From Symsagittifera roscoffensis (taxonomy: Eukaryota; Xenacoelomorpha; Acoela; Convolutidae), in the NCBI RefSeq assembly GCF_963678635.1, contig NC_087071.1, positions 19,963,613-20,027,612 of the forward strand: a stretch of 64,000 nucleotides of DNA, in the 5' to 3' direction. Numbering within the stretch: the stretch's first letter is position 1; the number at the start of each line of letters is the position of its first letter. The translations under genes and the position numbers were made by a program. The notes below the pieces were generated by a model that was not told the DNA's origin, did no database searches, and worked only from the letters and a program-made list of their open reading frames with translations. Shown here one piece after another: positions 31,194-42,335 of the stretch.

Positions 31194-31601
31194 TGAGTTA
31201 ATATGGGGTTGGTAACTCATAGAGTAATTTCGGATAGGGTACACCGTCTGCTCGTCACGCTATCTTATTTTCGGCCGGATAGATTCGTGCAACTTCTTAG
31301 TCTAATACCGATCCTAATCTTACTCTTATATCTACTAGTCTCAGGGTGTTTAACTAGTCTCTGCTAGGCTCAATAGATCTAGAGTATACTGGCTTATTGC
31401 GGCAGCTGAAGTTCTCTTGGAGAGGCAACTAATTTCTAAGTTAAATTCAAATCTCTCTGGTGCTGAAATTACAAGTAATTTCAGCACTTACAAATAAGTG
31501 GGTTGTTAGTTGGATGGATTATGATTGGTTAATATTAAATACTTATCAGTGGTAAAATATCTAATTTATCCAATAATAAAATGTATTTAGATCAGGTTCC
31601 A
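31194..31601 (-). repeat. Ty3-type element LTR (5' LTR of the minus-strand element)
   Basis: 408 bp, about 99% identical to 3101-3509. Ends are TG...CA. The adjacent PBS lies at 31170-31193 and the flank right of it starts aaaataac. Confidence 0.92.
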
Positions 31602-33126
31602 AAAATAACATCATTACGAGGTCAAACTGTGTACTTTAGGAATTGTAAGCGGATTTCGCAACAAGGACGCGCCCTTTGTTCTTCTTGTGTTCTTTCATTT
31701 TTTTGATGGTTCCGACAAAACTTTAACATGCTTAAAGACTTGTCTTTGGAATACAGAAACACGCAGACAAAAAATTGTCCGACACAAAAACTTTCACACC
31801 AGTTAACACAAGTTTTAAATTTTTAAGTCGTGATTTGAACGGCGTATAAAAGATCGAAAAAGAACAATTTGAGGTGGCAAAAACTCGTCTGAATCAAAGT
31901 GGTTATCAGATAAACTTAAAAAACATAAAAATAGAGTGTTCTTTTGTTCCAACTCCATCTTTCATTAACTTTAAGTCAGTTAACATTTTTTAAACAAGTC
32001 AAACATTTTTTTAAATAAAAAACAAATAACCCAACTTTTTCTGACTGCATAATAACACTTTTTTCCTTGAGGATACTTACCGAGGAATTTATATCTTGCT
32101 GGATTTGTGCAAAGTTATGTATCCTGATTACAGCGTGTCAACTTATTAATATTTTTGCAAGATAAAACTCTCTTCTCGAGAATCTTGCAAAATTTGCATT
32201 CCAAAAACACTTGCATTTTCAAAAAAAAACTAGACAGAAAAAGGTAGGCAAAACAGCCTAATTAGTGGAAAAATAAATATATATTCAAAAAAGATTCAGA
32301 GCAGGGCAAACAAGACATTTTTCCCCGTCGCACCCATAAAAAGCGCAAGCAATTATATATTTTTATTAAAAAACACCTTGAGCAAATCTAACATCAGATT
32401 TGTCTAGCATAAAATCTAACAGCCCCTTTTTGATTTAGAATGGAGAACGCTCAAAGAGGCAAATGTTTGTTCACAATATCCTGAAAAATGGCCAAAAAGA
32501 GAATTAGTTTTTTTTCAAGAATGTAAATGTACCCAAATGGGTTATTCAAAATAAATAAAAAAATTAGTAAAACTGAGAAACTTTTTGTTGGCAGATTTAA
32601 TAAAACTGAAAATCAAATCTTTCGCTGCAATCCTAATTCCTTTCCTGTTTAGTATGAAATCTCATATGACGCCATAAAATGCTTCGTTGCCGCAACTGAA
32701 AAGCGGAAGGGACAAAACAATACAGGAGCGTGAAGAAAGAACTATATTTTAATTGGAAAAAAGACTGCTCGTATATCGAGGCGAAGCTGAGAATGGTCCA
32801 GCTGCTCTTGAGGGCCATTTAAAAAAGCCTTGCCAAAATATTAGAATTTCTCCAGATGGGGCTTATTGGAAATTCTGACCTTGAAAAGAAACTTTGAACC
32901 GGATTTTGGATTTCATAGAATATTTAGGAGCGTTATTGTATAAAAGACACAAAGTTACGAATATTTAGTTTTGATTTTTTTAGTTAATTTTTTTCAAAGT
33001 TGATTAAAAACAATTCACAGCTCAACAAAAATATATTTCCATAATGTTTTCTATCCAATTTCATTTTTTATCCAAATCGCCATCTTCGGGATTCGAACTT
33101 GGGACTTCGGGCTCGTCCGAGTTTTT
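31602..33126. other. Intergenic DNA 3' of TLC gene 1
   Basis: AT-rich with no recognised gene. An open stretch at 32633-32818 (minus) has no domain. Near 33090 the minus strand has AAGTTCGAATCC, a lone B-box-like motif without a partner A box. Confidence 0.45.
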
Positions 33127-36100
33127 TTAATCACGATGAGTTCCTTCTTCCGGTTTGCTTTTTCTGATGAAGGTTTTATGAAGACCCAACAACATAACGT
33201 AGAACCAGTAAATGTTCATTAAGCTAAGCAGCACATACAGCGTGAACATCCAAAAATGAGCCCAGGATCCGTATTGGGGATAAAGAATTAGTTTGTAGAT
33301 GCCGCCTCTGTATATGTAGGGAATGGGAAGGATCCGGAATAGAAAGAAACTGATGATCATGATTAAAGAGGCGCTAAGGTAAGTGTTTGAAGTCTTGGGA
33401 ACATCTAAAACAATTTTACAAATAAATTAACAATATCGCACTTAATTTATTATCCTTCCATACATTATGCAAATTTTCAGTCACGGAACAGCAAAAAGTG
33501 CAACAAGTTTTCTGAATTATATTTAAAATGAAGCTATTTAACATGTAAGGGTTCCATTGCAAGTTCTTACAAAACATTTTGATAGTTCAAAGTAGAGTTT
33601 TTATCATTAAAAAACTACTGCTGGTCCAGACGGCACGATTTAACCCGTTTCCAACTTCCAAATATTTCAACTTGAACTATTTCGATCAATTTTTTCACTG
33701 AATTCGTCATCGCAATTGTAATATTTATATTATGTCTGAAAACAATTACATTATATAATTTAAAATGACATACGATTTGGTCATTCAACGTTGGCTGGGA
33801 AACTATTGCTATTTTACCAGTCGAACGAAATACGTTTTTAAAGTCCTAAATTCTTAATTTCATCATCCTTATCATCCAAAAATCTACAAGAACTTGAAAG
33901 TGGTTTCAAGTGAGTTTGAAAAAACTCGGTAAGTTTCGGCTAAAACTGTAGTTTTTGTATGATTAACTTACAGACTGCAAGTATCAGAAACTTGTTATTT
34001 TTTAGTGTAAACTAACTTTTTGATAATTAATACCGACTCCAAGCATTTTTTTGTATTTAAAATGAATTTTGTACAATTAACTTACCGACTCGAGCATGAG
34101 AAATATGATCTTTTTAGTTATAAGTTTAATTATTTTTTTTACAAAACAACTAACCGACGCCTAGCATGAGAAACATGTTATTTTTCATTTCAGTTAAACT
34201 AACTTTTTCATAATTAACTTACCGATTCCAAGCATTTTTTTAAACATTAAAACTACTCTGATGAAAAAGTAACTAACCGACTCCAAGCATGAGAAAGCGG
34301 AGGTTGATAAAAGGGTTGGCCACTTCCATGAGACAGAAGACGAGCTTCTCCATCAGCCAGCCTCTGTCGTGCATGGCAAACTGGGTGATGACCAGACCCA
34401 CTATGTGGTGTATGACCATCATGGCCCTGTTGCTCTCTATGTAGAGCAGTCTGTAGAACGTGTCTAGCAGTAAGTAGGCCTAAACCACATCAAACGCTAC
34501 AAACCGCCATTGCTTGAAGCCAAAATTACATCACAATTCCGTAACTATTGCATCAAAACAGTGAAAACCTGTTGATATGTTTCATAACAACAAACATTTT
34601 CGCCTTGTTGGAATGAAAATTTTATTTTCGGCTTGTAGGAAAAAAATAGCCATAAATATTGCAAGTAGTTTTTGGACAGGAGTGCAATATGCAGTCTCTG
34701 TGAAGGGTCCAACAGCTCATATGCTGGCCTTTTTCCTTGTGGATGATCTTTCTGAACTTTCAAACAAGAAAAAAACTTAAGCTCATTATTGACAAAAATG
34801 CAATAGAAAATTTTAAGAGTAATTCAATTTCCGAGTAATTCACTTTCCTAGTTTATTTTAAGATACTTTCAGGCTGTTTTTTGAAAGACAGTTTGCGCTT
34901 CAAAAATTTTTGTTTGAGCTTTTTGGGAAATATGAAAAAATTTTCTGGAAGTTCAAGAAAATGTGTTTTCTTTGAGCCGCCGTATAGCCCTAGATTGAGT
35001 CTTGGGGTTTTTAACATCTTCCAGTTTTGAGTGATCCGAAATTTTGCAAGAAAGTTCTGAAAAAAAGTGGTTTCAAGTGAGTTTGAAAATGGTTTCGATG
35101 GAGGTTTTTGACGACCTTGTGGTATGCTAAAACAAGTATCAACATTTATTTTTCTGCAAAATAAGGACGAATGAGAAACAAGGTTAGCATGTTGCCGTGC
35201 AACTAGCACAGAATATTCCAACCAAAATGATTTAAACGGTCATTATAGTTAAAATAACATTAAAATTGTAGAAAAACTGAACTTGGGAGGTCAGCCTCTC
35301 ATCAAAATTCGTATAATTTAGTCTCAATAACAAAAGAAACGAAAAGTTTTGTTTCGACACTGAGACAAATTTTAGAATTATTTTTATAAATCCCAATCAA
35401 AAGAACTTTAGTAAGCTAAAATGTTTGGTGCGTAGACAAAACAGTCCCATACAAAAGAGTCCTTGTATTGTGGCGTGTATTGTATCAATGTGATAGAATA
35501 CATTAGTAGCAGATGAAAACGTTTCATCACAGAACCAATCAAGTGATAATGATATGGCACGTTACCTCTAACCCAGGTAACGTGCCAAATCAATAACCCT
35601 ATTTTCATCTTGTGACCAGAATCGTGCACAGGAACTGTTCTCCATCGTCAGTTTTCTGAGAGCCAGTGGTAATTCAAAGCCAGTCAGCGAAGTTGGCTCT
35701 GCCATTTTGGTTTTTTTTTTCGTCGAACTCTATTTGCAGCTTGCTGGCTAGCAGAATAGCTTGGTAAATGAACAGCTGTTTCTCGGTCCACATCACGTTG
35801 GGCGGCAAAAATAGTCTGCCGTGGTGTTACATTGTTACATCAGATACTGCTGCTCAATCTTCAAGTGTTTTCTGAACTTACGTTTTTCGAAATCACCTGG
35901 ATCGGGGAAGTGGCAGTAATCTTTAACGATCTCAACGAAGTCTTCTTTTGTACGTACACGTCCGTTGCAACTACCTCGTGTGCAGCGCCAAGAAAGCAGT
36001 TGTCTGACAGTGTTCGGTGTTTAATATAAGCATACCCTTCAAAAATCAGTAACTCTGAATTGTTGTTAGTTAGTATGATTTCCATCGATAGTAAGTGAGT

Positions 36101-39069
36101 TTCGTTTCTTTTCAGTGTTGACAAGTGTTCGCGAATGAAAAAACTTGAGCAACCTGTCTCTTTTTGCATGGGTTAAATAAAGAGTCATTGAGTGGCCGCT
36201 GCTTTTATCTAGGTTGTTCTCCTTTCGCTGCTATACTACCTATTACCCGGATTAGTTGGAATCAAAATGTGTTGAAGCCGAGAGAATTTTCTTATCAGTT
36301 TCTGGAACAATTAATACTTCAATCAATACGATTGTTTTTGGGCTTTTTAGGACTATTTTTGCGACTGTTTTGTATGGGACTGTTTTACTGTACTTTGCTA
36401 TGATTTGTCGGACTATTATGTACAGGACTGTTTTGTATTAGACTGTTTTGTACAGACACGAAATATTTGACCTCCTAGCTTTCTGCGAGGTAGTCAAAAC
36501 TGACTGGAAAAACTTAGCCTACGCCCAGTTTCTTACTGCTAACAAAAAAGCGAGGCCTAAATTCGATTTCTATCTCGTTATCAAAAAAAACTTGGTCGTA
36601 TTTGTTGATTAAACTACAGTTATTTATTTCTTGAGCTTCACCTGCAACTAAAATCTACTATCTATCCATTTTTTTTTTGGGAATATTTTTCTGAAAAAAA
36701 CTGTGGTCGAAACGCTCTTTTTTTCACTGCAACCGAAACCGCTTGTTTGTTGCAGGGGGTGAAGATAAACACGATTTTATCAAGAGGTTGAGCAGATGTC
36801 TTAAAACAAAATTACTCCTCTCAAATTCTCGCCAACTTTGCTCCGACTTCCGAAGGAAGTGACTGAATAACTGAGCGTGGAGTGGCGTGGAACGTAACTT
36901 GATGGAATTTTTTCTATGTCATCTGACGGATAGCGATGCCCTTTTAGCTGAAACTCAAAAAATATATATTTTATTTGTCTTTATTTTGAGAACTTAATTG
37001 GGTTTAAAGCGACAAGTCTGATAAAGCTCCCTCGACAAATCAAATGTGAGAGAAAGTCCCGATAATTTAGCTAACAGCCTAGCATACAACATTGCATAAT
37101 TTATCTCATTGAATTGAGGACTCTTTTCTATCCAAATAGAAAAGATTATTTTCTAGCCAACTAAGTTTAATAAAAGCATCTATTCAAAATTGACATACAG
37201 GCGCTTACGTATGAAACCTCTATCGCTTTTTCGAGAGAAAAACAAGTAATTAGGAGAAGTGTACCTAGGAGCGGCTGAAGTGAAAAAAGGGCAGGAGAAA
37301 ACAAACTTGAACAATAATTGAAGCATACTTCAGTCAGGGCGTTCTCCTAATCTCTAACAGAATTAATCGAAATGTTAGACTTGCTTTTAATTCGGTTTTT
37401 AACTATCCAATTAAAATTTGGGGACACTTCAATCGCACTTTAAAATTGCCAATTCGCAATAATTATTATTACGCCAAAGTTACCAATTTTCCTTGCATGC
37501 TGAGCATTTGAAAATGAGCAAGTAGCACAGAATGTTCCGACCACAATCATTAAAAAAATTATCATATATATTTTTTTCGTTTTAAGGTATCGTCGTTTTT
37601 TTGTGTGATGTGAACTTAACGTAATCTTCAACATTTGTCTGCAAAAATTGATTAACAAGCAAAACGAGGAATTTTTTTTTTTTAAATCTGAAATTTGTTC
37701 TAACTTTTTTGCACAATAAACGAAATTCTTTCAACTAGTTTTTCTGTTAGTAAAATTAAGTTTCCCTATCCTAAGTAACCAATTTTTACATAACGCACAT
37801 TATTCGGTCGCTGTACAGGCTCCAAATTATACTTAGCCTCAAAAGTTTCAAACCGTTTTTCTCGGCACTGGACAATTTTTGGAAAATTTTTAAAGTTCGA
37901 ATCACGACTGAAAGGGCATTAATGTGATATATCACTCAAAGAAAAAAATTAAACACACCCGAATACTAAGTTCCTCCCCATTTTCCATGTTCTGAACAAA
38001 AATCAGCTTGAGACACGTGAAAGCACAATTATAATAACTATGGCTTCGCCCTGATACGATCAGCCTTGTTTTGGTTTCAAAAACGAGTACAACACGCTTT
38101 TAAAGACAATTAATTCATTAAAAAAAAACAATTACTACATGTTCAAGCAAAGCAGTGTTTTAAAAAGTGTGAACATAGCAATCCTGCACTGACCTGCATG
38201 TATATTGTTACCCATTTATAGCCTTCGAACATTTGGTCTCTGTCATTGACTGGAACAAAATAAATAAAAGACCGGACAGTGATGAAGCTGGATAGTATAG
38301 AGGGAATCATAGACACAAAGTCAGACACAAATGAACATCTTCTTTCTTGCGAGTGTAATTTCAAAACTGGGAATAACCTTGAAAACGGGCAAGTATGATA
38401 GATGGGGTCACGTGATTTTGTTTTCAGACACGGAGACGTGCCGAGCCTAGCATAGTGGCTAATTTGTTCTAATTGGTTTTTTTAGTTCGACCAAAATGTT
38501 TTGTGAAAATCAAACACTAATAGGATCCTATTTTGAGATAATTGTTTGCGTCGCAGAAAGAGTTAAAACGATTTATCCACAAATAGGACGTTTCTTGATA
38601 GTATTTTTAGGCACTTTTTGAAAAATTTTCTAACATTTTGGGAAATTTTGGCGCACGCTCTCCCCTCAAAATAAGCATATTTGGCGAGCTTTAAATTTAA
38701 AAAAAAAATCAGGGCTGATCAGCTATCAATTGATGTCATGAAATAGTACCGAAAGTTCCCCAATCGATCTTCCAACAAATTTGTTACTGTTTCTTAGCAA
38801 ATATGTGATGGGAAAAATCTGTGCTAAATCGTTGTTTCTGCAGTAGTTTACCTATCTTGACCTTGACTTTTCCACGAAATAGAGCCCATCTATCATAGGT
38901 GAACGAACCTTAAGCTGAGAGCAGGGACAATAAACAAGTACAAAAGGGTAAATGGGACACACACTTTAAGAATATTTTCATAATAATCCCATGTCAATTC
39001 TGTGGCTAAATTGTGGTTTGTGATTTCACCTAGAGGTGGTTCCAGAATTTCAGCTGCAGACGCCGACAT
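33127..39069 (-). CDS. TLC-domain membrane protein, gene 1 (4 exons, about 262 aa)
   Basis: Exons on the minus strand: 39069-38909, 38341-38194, 34479-34278, 33404-33127. Lengths 161, 148, 202 and 278 give a 789-base CDS, phases 2, 0 and 1, all junctions GT-AG. The ATG (39067-39069) is in AAAATGTCGG. Several hydrophobic helices are visible, the first at residues about 35-53. Key TLC features: a His pair (residues 127-128, VIHHIVGL) and, 27 residues on, E155 with PFINLRF (159-165), as in the E-x-x-x-P-F-x-N-x-R pattern of the TLCD4/TLCD5-like families. The protein is probably an ER or plasma-membrane lipid-related protein; substrate unknown. Exon 2 has a NAGNAG-type acceptor (38341 or 38338), varying one Arg. 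The paralogue lies at 55530-63070, same strand. Exons are less AT-rich than introns. Confidence 0.85.
33405..34277 (-). repeat. Intron 3 of TLC gene 1, with an array of decayed exon-end/splice-donor copies
   Basis: The end of exon 3 plus its donor (…TGGAGTCG|GTTAGTTA, junction 34278/34277) recurs downstream in the intron at junction positions 34223, 34155, 34086, 34034 and 33972. Each copy keeps a recognisable GGAGTCG-like end followed by GT; those at 34223, 34086 and 33972 read GTAAGTTA, closer to consensus than the true donor. Two copies also retain upstream TTTCTCATGCT coding sequence. Spacing is 52-69 bases. Confidence 0.85.
34480..38193 (-). other. Intron 2 of TLC gene 1
   Basis: 3.7 kb. 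It holds the FLYWCH relic (35645-36169) between inverted 'acaaaacagtcc' sequences. A 26 bp sequence (aaagtggtttcaagtgagtt…) is shared by 35065 and intron 3 (33897). The rest is AT-rich with no exon I can support. ORFs at 34853-35221 and 37440-37658 (minus) have no recognisable domain. Confidence 0.5.
35645..36169 (-). pseudogene. FLYWCH zinc-finger relic, probably transposon-derived
   Basis: In minus-strand order: LLIFEGYAYIKHRTLSDN (about 36055-36000), then in another phase SWRCTRGSCNGRVRT and later DYCHFPDPG (down to about 35895). This matches the FLYWCH finger: the GY-Y strand, W-x-C, C-x-x-R and a final His-containing H-x-P. A one- or two-base shift splits the domain near 35990. Further on, 35810-35660 encodes a separate open, protein-like stretch (MWTEKQLFIYQAILLA) ending in a stop. 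FLYWCH fingers often accompany MULE-type transposases; no transposase core is visible here. It lies inside intron 2 of TLC gene 1, same strand, but phases do not allow it as a cassette exon. Confidence 0.55.
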
Positions 39070-39485
39070 TTTGGAGACTTTTTAAAGTTCAAATGTTTAG
39101 AACAATTGAGTTCAAATGTTTAGGACGTTTGAGTTCAAATGTTTCGAACAATTGAGTTCAAATGTTTAGAAGGCGTGCGTTTGATTTCAAATCAAATAAC
39201 TTATGATTTTTCAAAAAAGAAATTAAGCAATATTTCATAAATCAGACTTTTTCAAATTTTTAGAACGCTGTTTAGTTCAAGTCAAATAAATTGGGAACAA
39301 AGTTTTCAAAGAAATTAAGCGATTTGTTTCATAAATAAGAAATTGAGTGTAACTTTCAACGTAGTAGTATTTTTACTTCGAAAAATGGTATAAAGCAAAT
39401 TTCAGTAATATTTTGGGTAAAATGAAATGAAAATGAGAATCTTCAATAAAAGAAACTTGATAAGCGTTTTTAATGAAGATTAGCG
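39070..39485 (-). promoter_or_regulatory. Upstream region of TLC gene 1, with four 23 bp repeats
   Basis: Four copies of GTTCAAATGTTTAGAACAATTGA (exact 23-base period, starts 39087, 39110, 39133, 39156) lie 18-110 bases upstream of the start codon. They may be in the 5' untranslated region or promoter. No TATA box or transcription start can be fixed. Confidence 0.6.
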
Positions 39486-39743
39486 TCAATTTACCAATAT
39501 TATAGCTGTTTTTACTGATGTTTCTTCCGTTATTTTGTCAGAATTACGTGACGTACAACGGGTCAAGTGAAACTGAAAACTGTGACGTTGTTTGGCTTTG
39601 GTATATAGATAAATATTTGTTTTACGTAGAATTACTGCTAATATATGCGCTGCTTTACCGCCGATTTTTAGTTCATCAATTTGTCGTGTAAATTGTAAAT
39701 CGTCTTTAGCAAGTAAGGTGACCAATTCTTTGCAAAATAACAA
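39486..39743 (-). pseudogene. Possible OTU-like protease fragment (weak)
   Basis: An 85-codon frame contains ELKIGGKAAHILAVILRKTN followed by IYLY. This loosely matches the 'WGG-x-x-E-I-x-A-L-A-x-x-L…I-x-V-Y' part of OTU cysteine proteases. The catalytic Cys and His regions are not visible and the Trp and Glu are missing. It could be chance. If real, it is a decayed piece of an OTU gene or of a transposon-borne OTU domain. Confidence 0.2.
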
Positions 39744-41569
39744 TCAATAGAAAGATAAACTTGAAAGACGATTCAAAGCTCTGTAAAAGCGTGGTTAAAA
39801 GCATATAGAGCACCAACAAAAAATCAATCAACTACAAAAGAACTTGTAAAACAACCCACCAAGAAAACGATAAAACAGTATGCTTATTTTTTGTGTACGG
39901 AAACGCAACGTTTTATAAAGACGAAATTACTATATATTTTTTATACGTTGTTATTCATTGTTTTGTTCAGGACAGATGATCGGTAGGTCATGAAAATGAA
40001 TCTGTATAGCCAAACAAGAAATGAAACTCAATTTTCAAACGTAATTACAACAATAAGGCTGCAACCGCTTTTGTTAGCATTTATGATCTGTTTTTTATTA
40101 CGTCTAAGCGTGTCTATTTTTTTATAAAAAAAATGTGCGCGTATTGCAAACCATCATTTTTCAATAATATTGCGGTTGTAAATTAACTAGGACTGCAGAT
40201 TTAGAAGAAAAACTGTAATAAATTTTCAGTTGTATCTAAATTTTGCTGAAGTACGTATTCTAGTAGATTTTGCTGCAACCGTTTTTCATTAATTTGTGAA
40301 TTTTAATACAGGAAATTATAATTAAACAGACAATTTTCAATTTCGTTTTGCAAAAAGTGCAGAAGTAGATTTGTATGACGACGATGAGTTATATATTCTG
40401 AGATGTTTTTCTGATGGTAATGACGCCAACAAAATGAAGATAAAGATTAAAAGAATCAGCCGTTGCCAATTTATTTAAGCGATAAAATGACTGAATTTCT
40501 CGGTGGTTTGGTTATAATTTCAATATATGTAACACTATCAACCAATTTGTTGTTAAAATTGTACCCAACCGAAAATGTATGTCAATAAAAGTTCTATTAT
40601 AATTGCAATATACTACTGCAAGCTCAACACTAGTCTTACTTTTTGTCAAATGATACCTTGAATCTCAACCCACGTAATGATATACACAGCGAGCCATAGG
40701 TGGTATATATACCGACACAGATATAGAAATTTCGGCCCGATTCAGTTGGATATATTTCAGAACCTTGCATACTTTGGGTTAGGCCGAATTTTTGTTGTTT
40801 TCCAGCAAATGTGTAATTTGCATTCAGACGTGCGGAAGTGTTTTAATTGAAATAGGTATCTTTCGCCATTTGATGATCTATGACCACCCAGTGTTCGGGC
40901 TGCAATTTCCCCATTTGGGCCTGGTTTTTTGAGCCAGATTTACATTTTGAATTTTTTTTATAGTTTTACTAGGCTTAGTTAAAACATTCGGTTAGACGCA
41001 CAGTCACCTTATTTCGAATGCCGTTAAAATACGATATAAACCCAATTTAAGCGATTTCCACTTGTTAATAAATAAACGCCCACAATTTGAGAATGAAAAT
41101 CGCGCACTTTATACAACTTTTACGGTAATATTTTATAGCAGGAAGTAAAATGCGCTAACTTCGCAGTCAAAAACAGAAAGAACGTTTAAGACAGGTCTTT
41201 TCACGTCCCATTTTTACATGAAAAGGGATTTTAAAAGTCATAAAGAGACGGGTAAATTATATAGCAAAAAGGCTATTCAGTACAGCCTTACTACTTTTGA
41301 AAGCGAAGTAAATCTTCTTTTAGAATTGGACAATTGATTCACTCATTCAGAAAAAAAGTTGAAGGCTAAATTTGTGAAGGTATCTAAACAAGTAAACAAT
41401 TTATGCATATTTACATAAATCACAATAATGCCCTTGAATGATGCCCGCAAGGTTCCTGTGGATAATCGATTAATCGGAGTTTTCATGATCTGTCTGTGGT
41501 TCCATAAAACTCCGATGTAATCAATTAGAATATGATAATAAATCACACAAGGTATAATCAATTTATTCC
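39744..41569. other. Intergenic AT-rich DNA
   Basis: No gene recognised in 1.8 kb. Open stretches such as 41343-41561 (minus) lack domains. Confidence 0.45.
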
Positions 41570-41577
41570 ATTATAAT

Positions 41578-41975
41578 CAGGTGCAGATCTAGGATTTTCT
41601 CGAGGGGTGGGGGATGGATTTTCAAAAAATGTTCGAAATTTTGTCGACCTTTTTTTTAGGTCGAGCAAACTGATTTTCCGAGCTCTCACAAAAAACACTA
41701 CAAAAACCCTGTTTTGGCCAAAAATTTCTGTGCCGCAATCAAAGTTTGAAAAAAAAACAGGCCAAAAAAGGCGTTTTAGGCACTTTTTGGAAAATTTTGA
41801 CCAAAAAAAATGCGTTTTTTCGGCAGGCGCGCTCCCCCCCCCCCTAAAATTTAGTATTTATTGACGCAAAGGCGCCTTTAAAAAAATTTTACGGTCCGTC
41901 AGCCGAAAAGGTATATCTCAAAATAGTTCTAAGGGGGGTCCCCTGAGGGGGATTTAGAAGAAAAATCCGCGCCTG
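41578..41975. mobile_element. hAT-type MITE (398 bp) with 8 bp target duplications
   Basis: The left end CAGGTGCAGATCTAGGATTTT and the inverted right end CAGGCGCGGATTTTT are imperfect terminal repeats starting CAGG, as in many hAT elements. ATTATAAT flanks it exactly at 41570-41577 and 41976-41983. The interior is noncoding, with homopolymer runs and a 'ggggggtcccctgaggggg' hairpin near the right end. A further 13 bases of an element end (taatccgcccctg) and a third ATTATAAT follow at 41984-42004. Confidence 0.85.
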
Positions 41976-42264
41976 ATTATAATTAATCCGCCCCTGATTA
42001 TAATTAATTACAATGGATTAAAATGGAATATAAATGATTACAAAAGTTTTTTATGCAAGAGCCCGACTGTTTTAAATTTTTTGAACGTTTCAAATGATTA
42101 AATTGGGATTAAAGTTTGGCTTGTATTTAACCTTGTGGTAAGCAAGGGTATTATAATCGGGTACTAGACTTTTTCCCCGTAAAAAACTTTAGTAACAGAA
42201 TAGTAAAATTTAGAAATGTTAAGCTTAGGACCAGTTCTTAATTAATTCAAAATTCACTTTGACT

Positions 42265-42335
42265 GTGCACTCTTGGTCTGGAGCTTACAAATACGCCTGG
42301 GACGCCAAGAATCTTGGGTTCCAATCTGACATGAC
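42265..42335 (+). repeat. tRNA-derived sequence (pseudogene or SINE head)
   Basis: TGGTCTGGAGC (42274-42284) is A-box-like. GGTTCCAATCT (42317-42327) is B-box-like, 43 bases on, the normal tRNA spacing. The surrounding TTGGGTTCCAATCTGACATG looks like a T arm running into an acceptor. A clean cloverleaf is not formed. Confidence 0.35.

Larger units (their letters stand above)
3101..31601 (-). mobile_element. Giant envelope-bearing Ty3/gypsy-type LTR retroelement, split by a nested BEL/Pao element
   Basis: Near-identical LTRs lie at 3101-3509 and 31194-31601. Between them, on the minus strand, come leader, small ORFs, gag with one CCHC knuckle, aspartic protease, RT/RNase H, zinc-binding and DDE integrase, integrase C-terminal module and an env-like gene. 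The order PR-RT-RH-IN is that of Ty3/gypsy elements. Subtracting the BEL/Pao insertion and its target duplication leaves about 18.8 kb, very long for this group. Flanking bases are A-rich on both sides (AAAA at 3097-3100 and 31602-31605), so the target duplication is 4-5 bp but uninformative. The interior has many shifts and stops and is not autonomous as it stands. Its plus strand is poor in C, unlike the BEL/Pao insert and flanks. Confidence 0.9.

Noticed and set aside
33075-33115. Possible tRNA gene on the minus strand (AAGTTCGAATCC)
   Set aside because: Only a B-box-like motif is present. No A box at the right spacing and no acceptor stem.
34853-35221. A 122-codon minus-strand frame in TLC intron 2
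   Set aside because: No domain. Part of it is a repeat shared with intron 3, and composition is that of noncoding DNA.
35861-36169. FLYWCH segment as an alternative exon of TLC gene 1
   Set aside because: The phases of its possible donors (GTAAGT near 35879) do not fit exon 3 of the gene, the domain is split by a shift, and it lies between transposon-like ends.
39486-39743. An extra 5' exon of TLC gene 1
   Set aside because: The first exon already begins with a good ATG and aligns with the paralogue. The frame ends in a stop and shares nothing with TLC proteins.
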